Origin: a virus
DNA length: 58,867 nucleotides
Virus record (IMG/VR): IMGVR_UViG_3300049203_000265
Location: 1-58,867 of that record
Direction: 5' to 3' (one strand)
Shown: positions 25,801-34,300 of the stretch, in pieces
Position numbering within the stretch: the first letter of the stretch is position 1
Layout of the letters: every line of letters begins with the position of its first letter
Program-made: the position numbers and the translations under genes
Notes under the pieces: model-generated
The model's database searches: none
Told to the model about the DNA's origin: nothing
Seen by the model: only the letters and a program-made list of their open reading frames with translations

Positions 25801-27657
25801 GGCGTGGCTCCGAACCAGACGTTCTACTTCGACTCGTCGTTCTACTCGGTCGGCGCAGACCTGACCAACATGCTGTTCCGGCCGATGAGCGCCGGGCAGC
25901 GCGGCAACCTGCTCGACGCGAGCACGTGGACCGCCGGCAGCAGTGACAAGGGCGTCGCCGGCGGCAGTCGCTGGGTGCGTGCAGCCACTCCGACCTCCGA
26001 AGATACAGTGGTCTTCGAGCCCGGGCCGGACGGCCTCGTCGTACCTCTGTGGAAATCGACGTCGTCGGATAACGAACCTACGAACTCCGCAGACGGCGGA
26101 TACGTGACAGATTGGGTACCGATCGATCACCTGAAGGCATACCGCCAGGCCGTGTTCGTCATGTGCAACGCGTCCGGCGCGCTCGACGGCACTGTGTACC
26201 TCGGCATCGCAAACAACACTGTGCGGTCGATTCCCGGTACACTCGACGGCAACCCGTACACGAACGTCGTAAGTCGGTCGAATCTGGCGAAGCTTCGCTG
26301 GTATCTCGTGGTGGGCTACGTACTTCCGAGCAACTTCGGCACTACGGTCCCGAACCCTGTGATCGGAGCCGTGTACGACTGTTCGACCGGACAGCGAGTT
26401 CGAGAGGCGGACAACGATTACAAGTGGGAAGTCGGCATCGGACAGACCTATTTGCGCGCGTACCAGTTCTATGCGTCCAGTGGTCAGGTGCAGTACTTCT
26501 GGAACCCGCGCTTCGAGATGATCGACGGGTCCGAGCCGACCGTCGACCAGCTCCTCGCGCTCGCCAAACCGTCGCTCAGCCGACCGCTCACCAACGACTT
26601 CGAAGCGCTCTACGACCTGAACGGGCAGTTCCACAAGTGGCCGCTCGGAGCTTCGGCGCCGTCCGGGTGGATAGCGAATGGTTCGCCGACCATACGGAAC
26701 GAGACGACAGTTTTTCGGACCGGGCCGAACGCGGTGTACCTGTCGTCGGGGAGCGACGGTCACGGTCTGCGCCGAGAGCTATACTGGACTTCGCAACCGT
26801 ACGAGGCCGGCACGTTCATCGAGGGTACAGTCGACGCGTATCTCGTGGTGCACACGAGCGGCGGATACCCCGGTATACTGTTGCGGGTGTACGTCGACGC
26901 CGCGCTCACGACGTACCGTGACAACATATATCAGCTGCCGAACACCGCGACCGGCGCTTGGCAGACCATCGCGTTCAAGGCGTCCGTGCTGCCCGGCGAG
27001 CGGATTTACGGTGTCATCATCTATTTGCTGTGTAGTTGGGTCAGTTTGCCGAGCGGCGTCGGCAACAACGACGTGATCTTCGACTCCGTCACGGCCCGAG
27101 CCGTCCGTCCGTCGGACACACTTCAACTGCGGGAGAGCTCCGTCACTTCGAAATCTGTCGCCGCGGCGGGCGGGTCGTCGGTGTCGTGGACGAACGCGGC
27201 GTCGGACTTCGACGCATGGACCGGATCGAACAACGGTCCGACCGGCTCGGTGCTCTTCACCCACGAGTCGTCGCGGAACGAGTACCTCATCGACATGCAC
27301 TCTCAGATTCAGCTGGCCGCCGGCAGCAACCTCGTGGAATCGGTCTCCGGATTCGCGAAGCTCGTCCTCAGAGACATAACCGCGAACACCGCCGGCGTCG
27401 TCCACACCTTACTGAAGTTCGTGCACCGGACGTACGTGGACCCGCTCAACGTGACCGGGCGCAACGGCAACGCGAACGTCACACTCAGCTACGCCATTAC
27501 CACTTCGGCCGGCCTGACCGTCGGAAACCAGTACCGGGCCACAATGTACGTAACGGGCATAAGAGCGATCAACTCCGCCGGATCACAGATCGCGCCGGGA
27601 GCCTCGTCCTCTGTTTCTGCAGAATTGAACACTCGAGTGATGATAACCAAAGCATAG
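22891..27657 (+). CDS. Tail tip attachment protein (J-like) with C-terminal fibre domains
   Basis: The 1588-residue protein begins with a hydrophobic segment (residues about 5-45) followed by a tip core (CDAIEAIYFNEIELDPE, then CYIYVRLIYNQDVFG and PWDNLEEICKSMAGSSVWCQGRWLVRAG). These resemble the central domains of lambda J-type proteins. From about residue 640 there are fibronectin-like phrases (KVTWDMHPELFVREGGRIELRWRYA). Beyond about residue 850, jelly-roll-like domains follow (YEVLYDGSSVKYYQNGGLLFQRG) that probably bind the host. Codon use is less biased in the C-terminal third, which may be a more recently exchanged receptor-binding part. Confidence 0.85.
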   Translation: MVEPFTAFFAWLGTAIGGTTGAFLIMNATALAYTALVAASIAYGNAQQRKAERRAINAYNDTLRDRHIMIRTASSPSPWALGLSKLSGPVVFAHTTSSSPGWNDILHLVIPLARHECDAIEAIYFNEIELDPENPVTGAVETGPFSLTRKELFIEDYTSNGSGVITLVRNTAEAPSVSNGINSGNPLDNPSIPVGYTHTVGTNTISGLAASTLYTVTYYGTNINSFVKIRKHLGAPGQVADADLVADSGGAWTSSDKGTNTCYIYVRLIYNQDVFGQIGIPNISARVRGKKLFDPRTGLTVYSTNAALAAAAYLKDQTFGIRSASGEVPDAELITAANIADEDVTMFNTGTVQVQNGSPSITFSDTTNAKKRVRKGMTLVVGANRVKLKTFNNGPGAATGVLESNYPGTTNLTAPFAVVQTRYTVNGALSSANTPWDNLEEICKSMAGSSVWCQGRWLVRAGAYEAPSLTLNEDYFANASVQILPRKGRRDLFNGVQGRYVNVNLNLAEDTYPSYTSSAYETEDGEQILIPYNFDLVIDGTACQRLAKILVLQGRQALTVKITTNLRAYNLTPMGSVTLNVARYGWSSKVFVVLSREYNIVEKKIEYLLQETSPTVWDWLYAEQAGIDPAPNTTLPSPNTPPARLTSFAAVAGTSELARLSDGTIVSRAKVTWDMHPELFVREGGRIELRWRYANATTSGSISSAPGDSTSAYLDNMPEGRYVMIDGRAVTANSKESDWTTYGPLLITGKSAPPANVSGLTYDQMPDGIRVRWTPNTELDYLETELRVGASWVAGTFLFKGATSQYPWINPLYGSYTVWAAHRDTSLNYSATPQSISIVVLNKSDTTFVAHGSGVMDLVGQTALKSSGSSAWDTGVYSQNGIQGACSASARVYGTTTLRMFGLNTDPTTDASYSSLDHAIYVDTTVVRIYESGSLIVDLGAIHASGYQYEVLYDGSSVKYYQNGGLLFQRGVAPNQTFYFDSSFYSVGADLTNMLFRPMSAGQRGNLLDASTWTAGSSDKGVAGGSRWVRAATPTSEDTVVFEPGPDGLVVPLWKSTSSDNEPTNSADGGYVTDWVPIDHLKAYRQAVFVMCNASGALDGTVYLGIANNTVRSIPGTLDGNPYTNVVSRSNLAKLRWYLVVGYVLPSNFGTTVPNPVIGAVYDCSTGQRVREADNDYKWEVGIGQTYLRAYQFYASSGQVQYFWNPRFEMIDGSEPTVDQLLALAKPSLSRPLTNDFEALYDLNGQFHKWPLGASAPSGWIANGSPTIRNETTVFRTGPNAVYLSSGSDGHGLRRELYWTSQPYEAGTFIEGTVDAYLVVHTSGGYPGILLRVYVDAALTTYRDNIYQLPNTATGAWQTIAFKASVLPGERIYGVIIYLLCSWVSLPSGVGNNDVIFDSVTARAVRPSDTLQLRESSVTSKSVAAAGGSSVSWTNAASDFDAWTGSNNGPTGSVLFTHESSRNEYLIDMHSQIQLAAGSNLVESVSGFAKLVLRDITANTAGVVHTLLKFVHRTYVDPLNVTGRNGNANVTLSYAITTSAGLTVGNQYRATMYVTGIRAINSAGSQIAPGASSSVSAELNTRVMITKA

Positions 27658-27666
27658 GGGAAAACC

Positions 27667-28089
27667 GTGAAACTTCACCTCGATCGGCTGCAATTCGGCC
27701 ACACCTTCACCATCGGCGATCTGCGGGTCGACGACGAGTGGCAGTGCTGGACTCTCGAAGACCGACGACGAGATCCCGGCGTCAAGGTGGCCCACGAGAC
27801 GTGCATCCAGGCCGGCGAGTACGAGGTCGTGGTGAACTTCAGTCAGCGGTTCCAGAAACTGATGCCGCTCCTCGTCGACGTGCCGATGTTCTCCGGCGTA
27901 CGCATCCACCCCGGTAACACGTCGGAGGACACCGAGGGCTGCATCCTCGTCGGCGACGTGCGACTCGCGTCGTCGATCGCCGGCAGCCGTGACGCCTACA
28001 GTTCGCTCATGGCCAAGATCAACGAGGCCTGGGGCAAGAACGAGCGGATCGTCATTTCCATCACCGAGAGCGGGCTGGGCGCATCATGA
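27667..28089 (+). CDS. DUF5675-type protein, endolysin candidate
   Basis: The 140-residue protein carries the DUF5675 signature FSGVRIHPGNTSEDTEGCILVG, with a histidine and a cysteine spaced as in L,D-transpeptidase-like folds. It is encoded directly before the spanin pair and after the tail tip gene. No other lysozyme, amidase or peptidase candidate for lysis is visible. Together these make it the best endolysin candidate, acting on peptidoglycan cross-links. That activity is inference; the family has no firmly known reaction in this context. Confidence 0.55.
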   Translation: MKLHLDRLQFGHTFTIGDLRVDDEWQCWTLEDRRRDPGVKVAHETCIQAGEYEVVVNFSQRFQKLMPLLVDVPMFSGVRIHPGNTSEDTEGCILVGDVRLASSIAGSRDAYSSLMAKINEAWGKNERIVISITESGLGAS

Positions 28090-28607
28090 ACCTCACCACT
28101 CTTCTGATGGGCCTGCTCGGCGTGGCCATGGCCTTCGGCCTCGGTCACTGGCGCGGCGACTCGGTCGGCTACGACCGCGGCGTCCAGGAGAAGCAGCTTG
28201 AGATCAACGGGATGGTGATCGACCACCAGAACGCCCTCATCCTGAAGAACGGACAGATCAACGACCTCTCTACGAGGCTACAGGAGCAGAAAGATGAAGC
28301 CGACGCTGACCGCGTTGCACTGCACGACAAGAACCGTGTTATCAGTGCTGAGTTCGACCGCGTTCGCTCTGAGCGCAACGGGTTGCGCGGCACCCTCGAC
28401 GCCGCGCTCGCTACCCGTATCGACGCAGCAGGAGCTGAGGCTGCCCTCCAAGCCTGTCGTGAGCACGGAGAGTCTCTCAACCGACAGCTGGACCTTGGTG
28501 TGCAGCTACTTGCAAAACTTGCAAACAGAGCTCAGGGTTGCGCTATCGACCTCCGAGCTGTGCTCCAAGCTTGGCCCGCCTCCGGCTCCGAGTTCAGCTC
28601 CGAGTAA
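28086..28607 (+). CDS. Inner-membrane spanin (Rz-like)
   Basis: The 173-residue protein has one N-terminal membrane segment (residues about 4-20) followed by a long periplasmic coiled coil (ILKNGQINDLSTRLQEQKDEADAD...) with two later cysteines. This is the i-spanin architecture. It overlaps the endolysin candidate by 4 nt. The outer-membrane partner is encoded inside it in another frame, the classical Rz/Rz1 arrangement. Confidence 0.85.
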   Translation: MNLTTLLMGLLGVAMAFGLGHWRGDSVGYDRGVQEKQLEINGMVIDHQNALILKNGQINDLSTRLQEQKDEADADRVALHDKNRVISAEFDRVRSERNGLRGTLDAALATRIDAAGAEAALQACREHGESLNRQLDLGVQLLAKLANRAQGCAIDLRAVLQAWPASGSEFSSE

Positions 28608-28611
28608 GTAG
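28294..28611 (+). CDS. Outer-membrane spanin lipoprotein (Rz1-like), nested in the i-spanin gene
   Basis: The ATG at 28294 has AGGAG 7 nt upstream and opens a 105-codon frame in the +1 register inside the i-spanin gene. Residues 1-30 form a signal sequence ending LSATG before Cys31, a lipobox-like site. The mature part is Ser/Pro/Leu-rich with a PPPAPSSAPSK end. With the i-spanin it would fuse inner and outer membranes at lysis. The lipobox has Ala rather than Leu at -3, a minor oddity. Confidence 0.8.
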   Translation: MKPTLTALHCTTRTVLSVLSSTAFALSATGCAAPSTPRSLPVSTQQELRLPSKPVVSTESLSTDSWTLVCSYLQNLQTELRVALSTSELCSKLGPPPAPSSAPSK

Positions 28612-28659
28612 CCGACCGCGGTTTGGGTGTGTCAGCGTCGCCGTCTAGCCCAGCGGCTT

Positions 28660-28689
28660 GGGACGGGTGCTGGAGCCCGTCCCCTTTTT
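28660..28689 (+). terminator. Intrinsic terminator of the late operon
   Basis: GGGACGGG and CCCGTCCC form an 8-bp perfect stem with an 8-nt loop, followed by C-TTTTT. It lies 50 bases after the spanin genes, ending the 27-kb rightward virion operon. It is the clearest rho-independent terminator in the window. Confidence 0.85.
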
Positions 28690-28720
28690 AACTCCGGCGC
28701 CCGGCGCCGCACAATTACCG

Positions 28721-28800
28721 CTCTCCGGGACGTTTTGGTGCGTATCCGGGAATCCCGGACGCTCTCTTCGTAGTTATACAAAGGTGCCGGCTCCCGGACG
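28721..28800 (+). repeat. 80-bp dispersed repeat, copy 1
   Basis: It holds four TCCGGGA/TCCCGGA half-sites in the order right, right, left, left (28724, 28745, 28753, 28792). The middle two form the palindrome TCCGGGANTCCCGGA. Near-identical copies of the same length occur at 48974 (direct) and 56494 (inverted). It sits between a terminator and a promoter. Confidence 0.85.
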
Positions 28801-28820
28801 AATGGGCACAAAACGTTTAT

Positions 28821-28860
28821 AATCAAAGTAGTTTACACATCGCGCGTCAGGTGGTATAAT
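28821..28860 (+). promoter_or_regulatory. Boxed promoter for the replication operon
   Basis: Box AATCAAA (28821-28827), -35 TTTACA (28832-28837), 17-bp spacer, -10 TATAAT (28855-28860). It leaves a leader of about 55 bases before the primase ATG, which has no clear ribosome site. Confidence 0.85.
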
Positions 28861-28922
28861 AGTTGAGTCGTTCGGACGGCGTATCACCTCCGCGGGCTTC
28901 GTAATCCCGCCACAACCATCGT

Positions 28923-31331
28923 ATGTCAGAAGATCTCCAGACGGATCTGATCAGCGAGTTTTTCTCCGCAGGGTGGCGCGTCGCCCCCTTCATCAAGACC
29001 TCCGACGGGTATCTCGGGGTCAAGGCCTGGCCGAAGCGGGCGGCCAAGAACCACGCCGAACTGACCGAGCTGCTCGCCGAGCAGGCGGCGAAGTCCAGCA
29101 AAGTGCCGCTGATGGGCATCGTACCGGCGGCCGGAAGGTTCGTGGTCGACATCGACCTGAAGAACAACATCGGGGCACTCGACCTGTGGCGGAGCAAGGT
29201 CCACGAGATGACGGGCGACCTGTCACTCGCCACTCCGAACATGATCGTCAAGACCAAGTCGGGCGGGTACCACCTGTACTACTCCGATGGGTCCGACAGG
29301 CAGATCCACTCGCCGATCAGTGTGTTCGGCAAGGACTCGGGCATCGACGTGCGGGGCTTCACCGGGATGGTGATAGCCCCGACTTCCATCGGGACCGCCA
29401 ACGAGTGGCAGCCCGGCGAGTACACCATCATCAAGGGCCGGCCGTCCGACAAGCTGACCGTCCTGCAGATCGGCAAGGTGCTCGGGGACTCGTACGACGA
29501 GGTCGACCACTTCGTCCGCAACCTACTGGCCACCGTCAACGAGTGTCTGCGGAACGACTCCGTCGGCGAGCTGCACCGGCACAAACTGATCCCCGACTCG
29601 CTCGTCATACCGTCGTCCAGCCGCGACAACACCCTGTACCGGTGCGCGAGGCTCTGCCGGCTGTCCGGCATCTCGCAGGACGCCGCGCTCCAGTTCATGC
29701 ACGTGCTCGCCGCCAGGTGCGAGGCCACGCCCGAGGAACCGCTCGAACACTGGATAGCCCTCGCCTCCGACAAGGTGCGGCGCGTGTACGCCGACGAGAA
29801 GGAGATGCGGCTCAAGACCGTGTCGGCGCTCTACGAGGAGCTCGACAACGCCGGCACGGTGCTGCTGCGCGAGGTCGGTCGGGCCTTTTACTACTTCAGG
29901 CACGGCTCGAAACTGCTGAGGATCGAACCGAGGTCGATGTTCTCCACCGAGAACATCGGCAACGTGCTCCAGGGAATACAGATCGTCGGCGAGGAGGAGA
30001 CCGTCCCGGCCAAGAAAGTCGTCGGCTCGTACGCGCCGAAGGACGTGGCGGCCAACGCGGCGTTCTACCCCAAGAAGGACATGCCGTACTTCGAGTTCGA
30101 GGGCAAGCGCTTTGTCAACACCTACCACGACCCCTTCGCCACCTTCGAGCCCAACCGGGACTACTTCGAGCAGGCTCAGCCGTACGTCGAGCGGTTCACC
30201 CAGCTCGTGCGCCACATCACCGGCCACGAGGACAACGACGATGTGCGATTGCTTGACAAGCTCGCGTGGATCGTGCAGCGCCCCTACCGCAAGCTGCCCA
30301 CTGGTACGATCATCTACTCGCACACGCGGGGTTCGGGCAAGGACGTGTTTATGTCTGTCGTTCGGGAGCTGATCGGCCGGCAGTACTACATGCCCATCAG
30401 CCTCAGCTCCATCGAGTCCAAGCACGCCATCTTCCACGAGCGGATCATGTGCGTGGCGTCGGAGGTCCAGCTGCAGACGAGCGCCCGCGGCAATATCGCG
30501 GCCGCCAGCTTCATGGGCAAGATCAAGGACCTCGTGACGGCGAAGAACGTGCAGGTCGAGCCGAAATTCCAGCAGCCGTACAACGCTCCCTTCTTCGCCA
30601 ATTTCACCATCCTGTCCAACTTCGAGCTGTCCTCGATCATCGAATCCGGCGACCGGCGGTGGGACATCTACCACGCCACCGAGGAGAAGCTCGACCAGAA
30701 GCTCTTCGGCGAGCTGGCCGACGTGGGCAACGACGGCGTGTGGCTCGACAAGCCCGCCAAGATGCAGGAGCTGCGGCGCCACATCGTCTACGTCATCCGG
30801 CAGTCACTCATCGAGCGGCACATCGACCCGCACTTCGACCGCACCGAGGCGGTGATGAACGAGGTGAAGGCCACTCTGATGGAGCACCACAACCCGCCGG
30901 CGATGGACTGGATGTTCAACTCACTGCCGCCCTACTTCACCGAGGACGTGGCACAGGTCGCCTGCCTGTTCTGCCCGATGCGGGCGCACCCCGAGTACAT
31001 CATGAAGCAGTTGCGGGAACACTTCGGCCCGAAGATGCAGCCGGTCTACCGCTCCGGCCGGCAGGCGTTCAGGCTGAACGGTGCTCCGAAGCTGGAGCTT
31101 AGGACGGACGGCACCCACAACGTGCCGGTGCTGAACTTCGACGTGAAGACGAACGACTCGTCCTGCCGCAAGCCGGTGTACACGTTCGGCAAGCTGCGGG
31201 ACGCCGTGCCGAGCGACGCACAGGTCCGCCACATCCTGATGGACTGGTACCGTGCGATGCGGGAACGGTACCTCGGCGCCACGACCAACCTGCCCAGCCA
31301 GAAGCCCGTTGCAGGGCCCGAATTGATTTGA
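28923..31331 (+). CDS. Primase-polymerase/helicase replication protein
   Basis: The 802-residue protein has an archaeo-eukaryotic primase-type N-terminus: VVDIDLKNN supplies D76 and D78, and SGGYHLYY supplies the conserved Gly-Gly-x-His. A linker follows, then a helicase-type ATPase with Walker A GSGK at residues 470-473. It would prime and unwind DNA at the phage fork. It is the first gene after the boxed promoter and precedes the DNA polymerase, as in other phages with a bifunctional primase-helicase. Confidence 0.85.
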   Translation: MSEDLQTDLISEFFSAGWRVAPFIKTSDGYLGVKAWPKRAAKNHAELTELLAEQAAKSSKVPLMGIVPAAGRFVVDIDLKNNIGALDLWRSKVHEMTGDLSLATPNMIVKTKSGGYHLYYSDGSDRQIHSPISVFGKDSGIDVRGFTGMVIAPTSIGTANEWQPGEYTIIKGRPSDKLTVLQIGKVLGDSYDEVDHFVRNLLATVNECLRNDSVGELHRHKLIPDSLVIPSSSRDNTLYRCARLCRLSGISQDAALQFMHVLAARCEATPEEPLEHWIALASDKVRRVYADEKEMRLKTVSALYEELDNAGTVLLREVGRAFYYFRHGSKLLRIEPRSMFSTENIGNVLQGIQIVGEEETVPAKKVVGSYAPKDVAANAAFYPKKDMPYFEFEGKRFVNTYHDPFATFEPNRDYFEQAQPYVERFTQLVRHITGHEDNDDVRLLDKLAWIVQRPYRKLPTGTIIYSHTRGSGKDVFMSVVRELIGRQYYMPISLSSIESKHAIFHERIMCVASEVQLQTSARGNIAAASFMGKIKDLVTAKNVQVEPKFQQPYNAPFFANFTILSNFELSSIIESGDRRWDIYHATEEKLDQKLFGELADVGNDGVWLDKPAKMQELRRHIVYVIRQSLIERHIDPHFDRTEAVMNEVKATLMEHHNPPAMDWMFNSLPPYFTEDVAQVACLFCPMRAHPEYIMKQLREHFGPKMQPVYRSGRQAFRLNGAPKLELRTDGTHNVPVLNFDVKTNDSSCRKPVYTFGKLRDAVPSDAQVRHILMDWYRAMRERYLGATTNLPSQKPVAGPELI

Positions 31332-31369
31332 TCAAAGCGGTGTACATTCCGGAAAGAACGAGGTATAAT
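31330..31369 (+). promoter_or_regulatory. Boxed promoter directly before DNA polymerase
   Basis: Box GATCAAA (31330-31336), -35 TGTACA (31341-31346), 17-bp spacer, -10 TATAAT (31364-31369). The polymerase ATG starts 8 nt after the -10, at the expected transcription start, so the mRNA is probably leaderless. Confidence 0.88.
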
Positions 31370-31376
31370 AGCTGAC

Positions 31377-33221
31377 ATGCACGCACTGGACTTGGAGACG
31401 GCGCCCAACACCGGCGACCTGTCCAACGGTTGGGCCCTCGAGCCGTGGCGCGCCCGGCAGGGCAAGGCCCGCATCACGAGCGTCGCCGTGTACGGCGACA
31501 AGGTCCGCAAACAGATCCTCGAGCCGAAGCGCGAGCAGCTGATCGAGCTGCTCGAGGAGCTGGCCGGCGAGGAGGTGTACGCGCACTGGGCACTGTTCGA
31601 CATCGCGTGGCTGATCGCCTCGGTCGAGCCGAACCGGATGGCCCGCCTGCACGAGGCGGTCAAGCGTGTGAGGTGGCGCGACACGGCCCTCCTCGCCAAG
31701 TGGTGCATCAACGGCCGCAAGGCCGACGACATGTACTTCAGCTACGCACTGCTGAACCTCATCAACGTCTTCAAGGGCAAGATGGGATACGAGGGCGCGG
31801 ACGAATTCATCCGCATGAAGCAGGCCGAGGCGCTCGAACAGACCGACGAGTACTGGCAGAAGCGCGGCGAGCAGGACGTGCTGTGGACCTACCGCCTGGC
31901 CAAGTTCCTCGAGTCGCAGCTGCCGGCGCCGTGCCGCCGCGGCTTCGTCATCGAACAGAGGTCCCTACCCCAAATCGCCAACAGCTGGCTGATAGGCATG
32001 TATGTCGACCAGGATGCGTTCAAGAAAGCGGAGGCTCAGATCGAGAGCGACATCGCCGCGGGGTGCCGGGAGCTCGGACTTTCTGAGGCAGTTGTCGGAT
32101 CTCCAGCTCAGCTTGGCCGCGTTGTCTTTGGCGAGTGGGGATTTCAGCCTATCGCTACGACTCCTACGGGACAGCCTAAGGCCGACGCGGATACGTGGAT
32201 TGTTCTGGCGTACCAGTTTGGCGACCCGAGACTTAAGACTCTTCTCAAAACTCGGCAAGCACTTACCCTTCGATCCAAATACATCCGCACCGTTTACGAT
32301 GCTCTCGCTCACACCGGCGACGGGTACATGTACGGGAAGCCCCAGCTGTTCGGGACCACCTCCGGTCGGCTGACGATGACGAGCGAGACCGTCAAGGGCA
32401 TGAAGGTCTCCATGGCGATGCACCAGATACCGCGCAAGGACAAGATCATCCGCGCGTTCATGTCGCCCCCGCCGGGCTACAAGATCTTCGAGACCGACGC
32501 CGCGGCGCAGGAGTCGCGCATCATGGGCATCTGGTCTGGTGACGAGGAGATCACCCGCATCTTCAACGAGGGGATCAACTTCCACTCGAGCATGGCGTGC
32601 GAGATCTACCACATCCCGTACGAGACGTTCCAGGCCGAGCTGAAGAGGGAGAATCCGCAGTACATCGAGTTCCGGCAGATGGGCAAGCTGACCAACCTGT
32701 CGTGCAACTTCCGCATCGGCGGCAAGAAGCTGGCGATGAAGTCCCTGACGGAGTACGACAGCTACATGACCGAGATGGACGGCCGCAAACTGGTCCGGAC
32801 CTTCCAGCGCAAGTATCCGATGGTGCCGGCCTACTGGAACGCCATCATCGAGTTCGCTAAGCAGAACGGCTACAGCTACACGCTAGCCCAGCGCAGGTGG
32901 AAGGTGCCGACCGAGATGCTGAACTCCGGCGACGCGTGGAAAGTCGAAGGTACGGTCATCAGCCACCCGATCCAGGGCACCGGCGGCGAGATGTTTTTGG
33001 CAGCCCTTAGCCAGGTGCCGGAGGCGAGGATGCAGACCAGCCTACACGACGGCATCTTCTGGATGGTGGAGGACTCTCCGTACGGTCAGCAGGAGGCCGA
33101 CGAGATCCTGCACCGCATGAACAGCACCCCGTACGCCAAGCTGTGGGACATGGCCGAGCTGCCGATCCCGCTGCTGTACGAGGGCACGCGACTCGGGAGC
33201 TCGTATGCCGACGTCAAGTGA
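31377..33221 (+). CDS. DNA polymerase, family A, with 3'-5' exonuclease domain
   Basis: The 614-residue enzyme starts with the exonuclease motif ALDLET (Asp5, Glu7) and has HWALFDIAWL as the second exonuclease motif. The polymerase part shows motif A ETDAAAQESR (Asp374), motif B RQMGKLTNLSCNFRIGG (from Arg433) and motif C SLHDGIFW (Asp558). Motif C has HDG instead of the usual HDE, and motif A has lost the common YS-Q-I-E phrase; similar variants occur in phage enzymes. Codons 232-314 use many T-ending codons unlike the rest of the gene. No ribosome site is present, fitting leaderless translation. Confidence 0.92.
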   Translation: MHALDLETAPNTGDLSNGWALEPWRARQGKARITSVAVYGDKVRKQILEPKREQLIELLEELAGEEVYAHWALFDIAWLIASVEPNRMARLHEAVKRVRWRDTALLAKWCINGRKADDMYFSYALLNLINVFKGKMGYEGADEFIRMKQAEALEQTDEYWQKRGEQDVLWTYRLAKFLESQLPAPCRRGFVIEQRSLPQIANSWLIGMYVDQDAFKKAEAQIESDIAAGCRELGLSEAVVGSPAQLGRVVFGEWGFQPIATTPTGQPKADADTWIVLAYQFGDPRLKTLLKTRQALTLRSKYIRTVYDALAHTGDGYMYGKPQLFGTTSGRLTMTSETVKGMKVSMAMHQIPRKDKIIRAFMSPPPGYKIFETDAAAQESRIMGIWSGDEEITRIFNEGINFHSSMACEIYHIPYETFQAELKRENPQYIEFRQMGKLTNLSCNFRIGGKKLAMKSLTEYDSYMTEMDGRKLVRTFQRKYPMVPAYWNAIIEFAKQNGYSYTLAQRRWKVPTEMLNSGDAWKVEGTVISHPIQGTGGEMFLAALSQVPEARMQTSLHDGIFWMVEDSPYGQQEADEILHRMNSTPYAKLWDMAELPIPLLYEGTRLGSSYADVK

Positions 33222-33387
33222 GGGTCGCCTGCACGTACACCCGCTGAACGACTTGCGAGAGCACGTCGTCGACCCCGACGTCGAATGTTGGTGCAATCCG
33301 ACGTACGACGAAGAGTACGATCTCGTGATTCACAACTCGCTAGACGGCCGGGAACTGTACGAGACCGGCGAGAGGCTGCCGCAATGA
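33205..33387 (+). CDS. Small conserved phage protein, 60 aa
   Basis: It overlaps the end of the polymerase gene by 17 nt. The sequence LHVHPLNDLREHVVDPDVECWCNP, with an acidic centre and a charged end, matches a recurrent type of small phage protein of unknown role. The CWC motif with nearby His could bind a metal. Coupling to the polymerase suggests a replication-period function. Confidence 0.65.
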   Translation: MPTSSEGRLHVHPLNDLREHVVDPDVECWCNPTYDEEYDLVIHNSLDGRELYETGERLPQ

Positions 33388-33620
33388 ACTGGGACGTCGA
33401 GCGGCGAGAGCCGTATACGGTCGTCGGTATCCGCCGGCTGGCGTGCATCAGGTGCGGTGGAGCCGCCGAGGAGCAGTGGCAGATCTGTGCGGACCGGAAC
33501 CGGTTCAGGCCGATATGTCTGCCGTGCGACGTCGCGCTCAACCGCCTCGTCCTCGAATTCATGAGGCACCCGAACGTCGAAGACGTGATGCAACGGTACA
33601 CGAAGGAGAAACTGGTTTGA
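33384..33620 (+). CDS. Small zinc-ribbon-like protein, 78 aa
   Basis: It overlaps the previous gene by ATGA. Two cysteine pairs (CIRCGG and CLPCD) about 30 residues apart with a tryptophan between them suggest a zinc ribbon, seen in similar small phage proteins. The C-terminus is helical (LNRLVLEFMRHPNVEDVM). It probably contacts nucleic acid or protein; the exact role is unknown. Confidence 0.65.
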   Translation: MNWDVERREPYTVVGIRRLACIRCGGAAEEQWQICADRNRFRPICLPCDVALNRLVLEFMRHPNVEDVMQRYTKEKLV

Positions 33621-34300
33621 TCGCACTATCCTGGTCGCGCCTCTCGGACTACATGCAGTGTCCGAAGAAGTTCCACCTCAAATACATCTCGAAGTCGTTC
33701 CCGAAGGAGGACGAGAACAACGTCCACTTTGTGAAGGGCCGGTCCATCCACAAGCAGCTGGAGGACTACGTGATCGCCAAGAACGGGCAGGGCGAGATGC
33801 CGTTGGGCTTCACGCCCGAGGTCAAGCAGGCCCTGCCGTACGTGGACAAGCTCTATGCCAAATTCTCCCAGGTCCACCCCGAAGCACAGATCGCCACCGA
33901 CGTCAACTGGAAGCCGACCGACTGGTTCGCACCCAACACGGCTTGGCGGGCTATTTGGGACGTTGTCGGACTCGCACCTGCTACGTGTTACGTCGGTGAC
34001 TACAAGTCCGGCAAGGTCTATCCGTACGGTAGTTCATACGGCCAGCTGCACCTATCAGCTGTCATTGCGCTCAATCGATTTCCCGAAGTGCCGGAAGTCA
34101 ATTCTGCCTACATCTACGTCGAGCACAAGCAGATCATGCCGGTGAAGGTGACGCGCGCCGACCTGCCGCAGGTGCAGGCCCACTTCGAGGCCAAGTTCCA
34201 GGAGGTACAGCACGAGACGGCGTGGGAGCCCAAGCAGAACGAGAACTGTAAGTGGTGCCCCGCCACCAAGGGACAGTGCAAGTATTCGAGGAAGCTTTGA
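33617..34300 (+). CDS. PD-(D/E)XK nuclease, Cas4/RecB-like
   Basis: TTG overlaps the previous stop (TTGA). The 227-residue protein begins SWSRLSDYMQCPKKFHLKY, contains RSIHKQLEDY, WDVVGL and GDYKSGK (Asp-x-Lys), then YGQLHLSAV. That is the ordered set His, Asp, D-x-K, Gln of RecB-type nucleases. Cys15 with Cys211, Cys214 and Cys221 forms the four-cysteine pattern of a Cas4-like iron-sulfur cluster. It likely processes DNA ends during replication or recombination, beside VRR-NUC and SNF2 genes. Confidence 0.85.
   Translation: MIALSWSRLSDYMQCPKKFHLKYISKSFPKEDENNVHFVKGRSIHKQLEDYVIAKNGQGEMPLGFTPEVKQALPYVDKLYAKFSQVHPEAQIATDVNWKPTDWFAPNTAWRAIWDVVGLAPATCYVGDYKSGKVYPYGSSYGQLHLSAVIALNRFPEVPEVNSAYIYVEHKQIMPVKVTRADLPQVQAHFEAKFQEVQHETAWEPKQNENCKWCPATKGQCKYSRKL

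Noticed and set aside
32002-32373. A 123-codon +1 frame inside the DNA polymerase patch of unusual codons
   Set aside because: Ser/Arg/Leu-rich composition typical of out-of-frame reading and no ribosome site. Kept only as an alternative explanation in the codon-patch finding.
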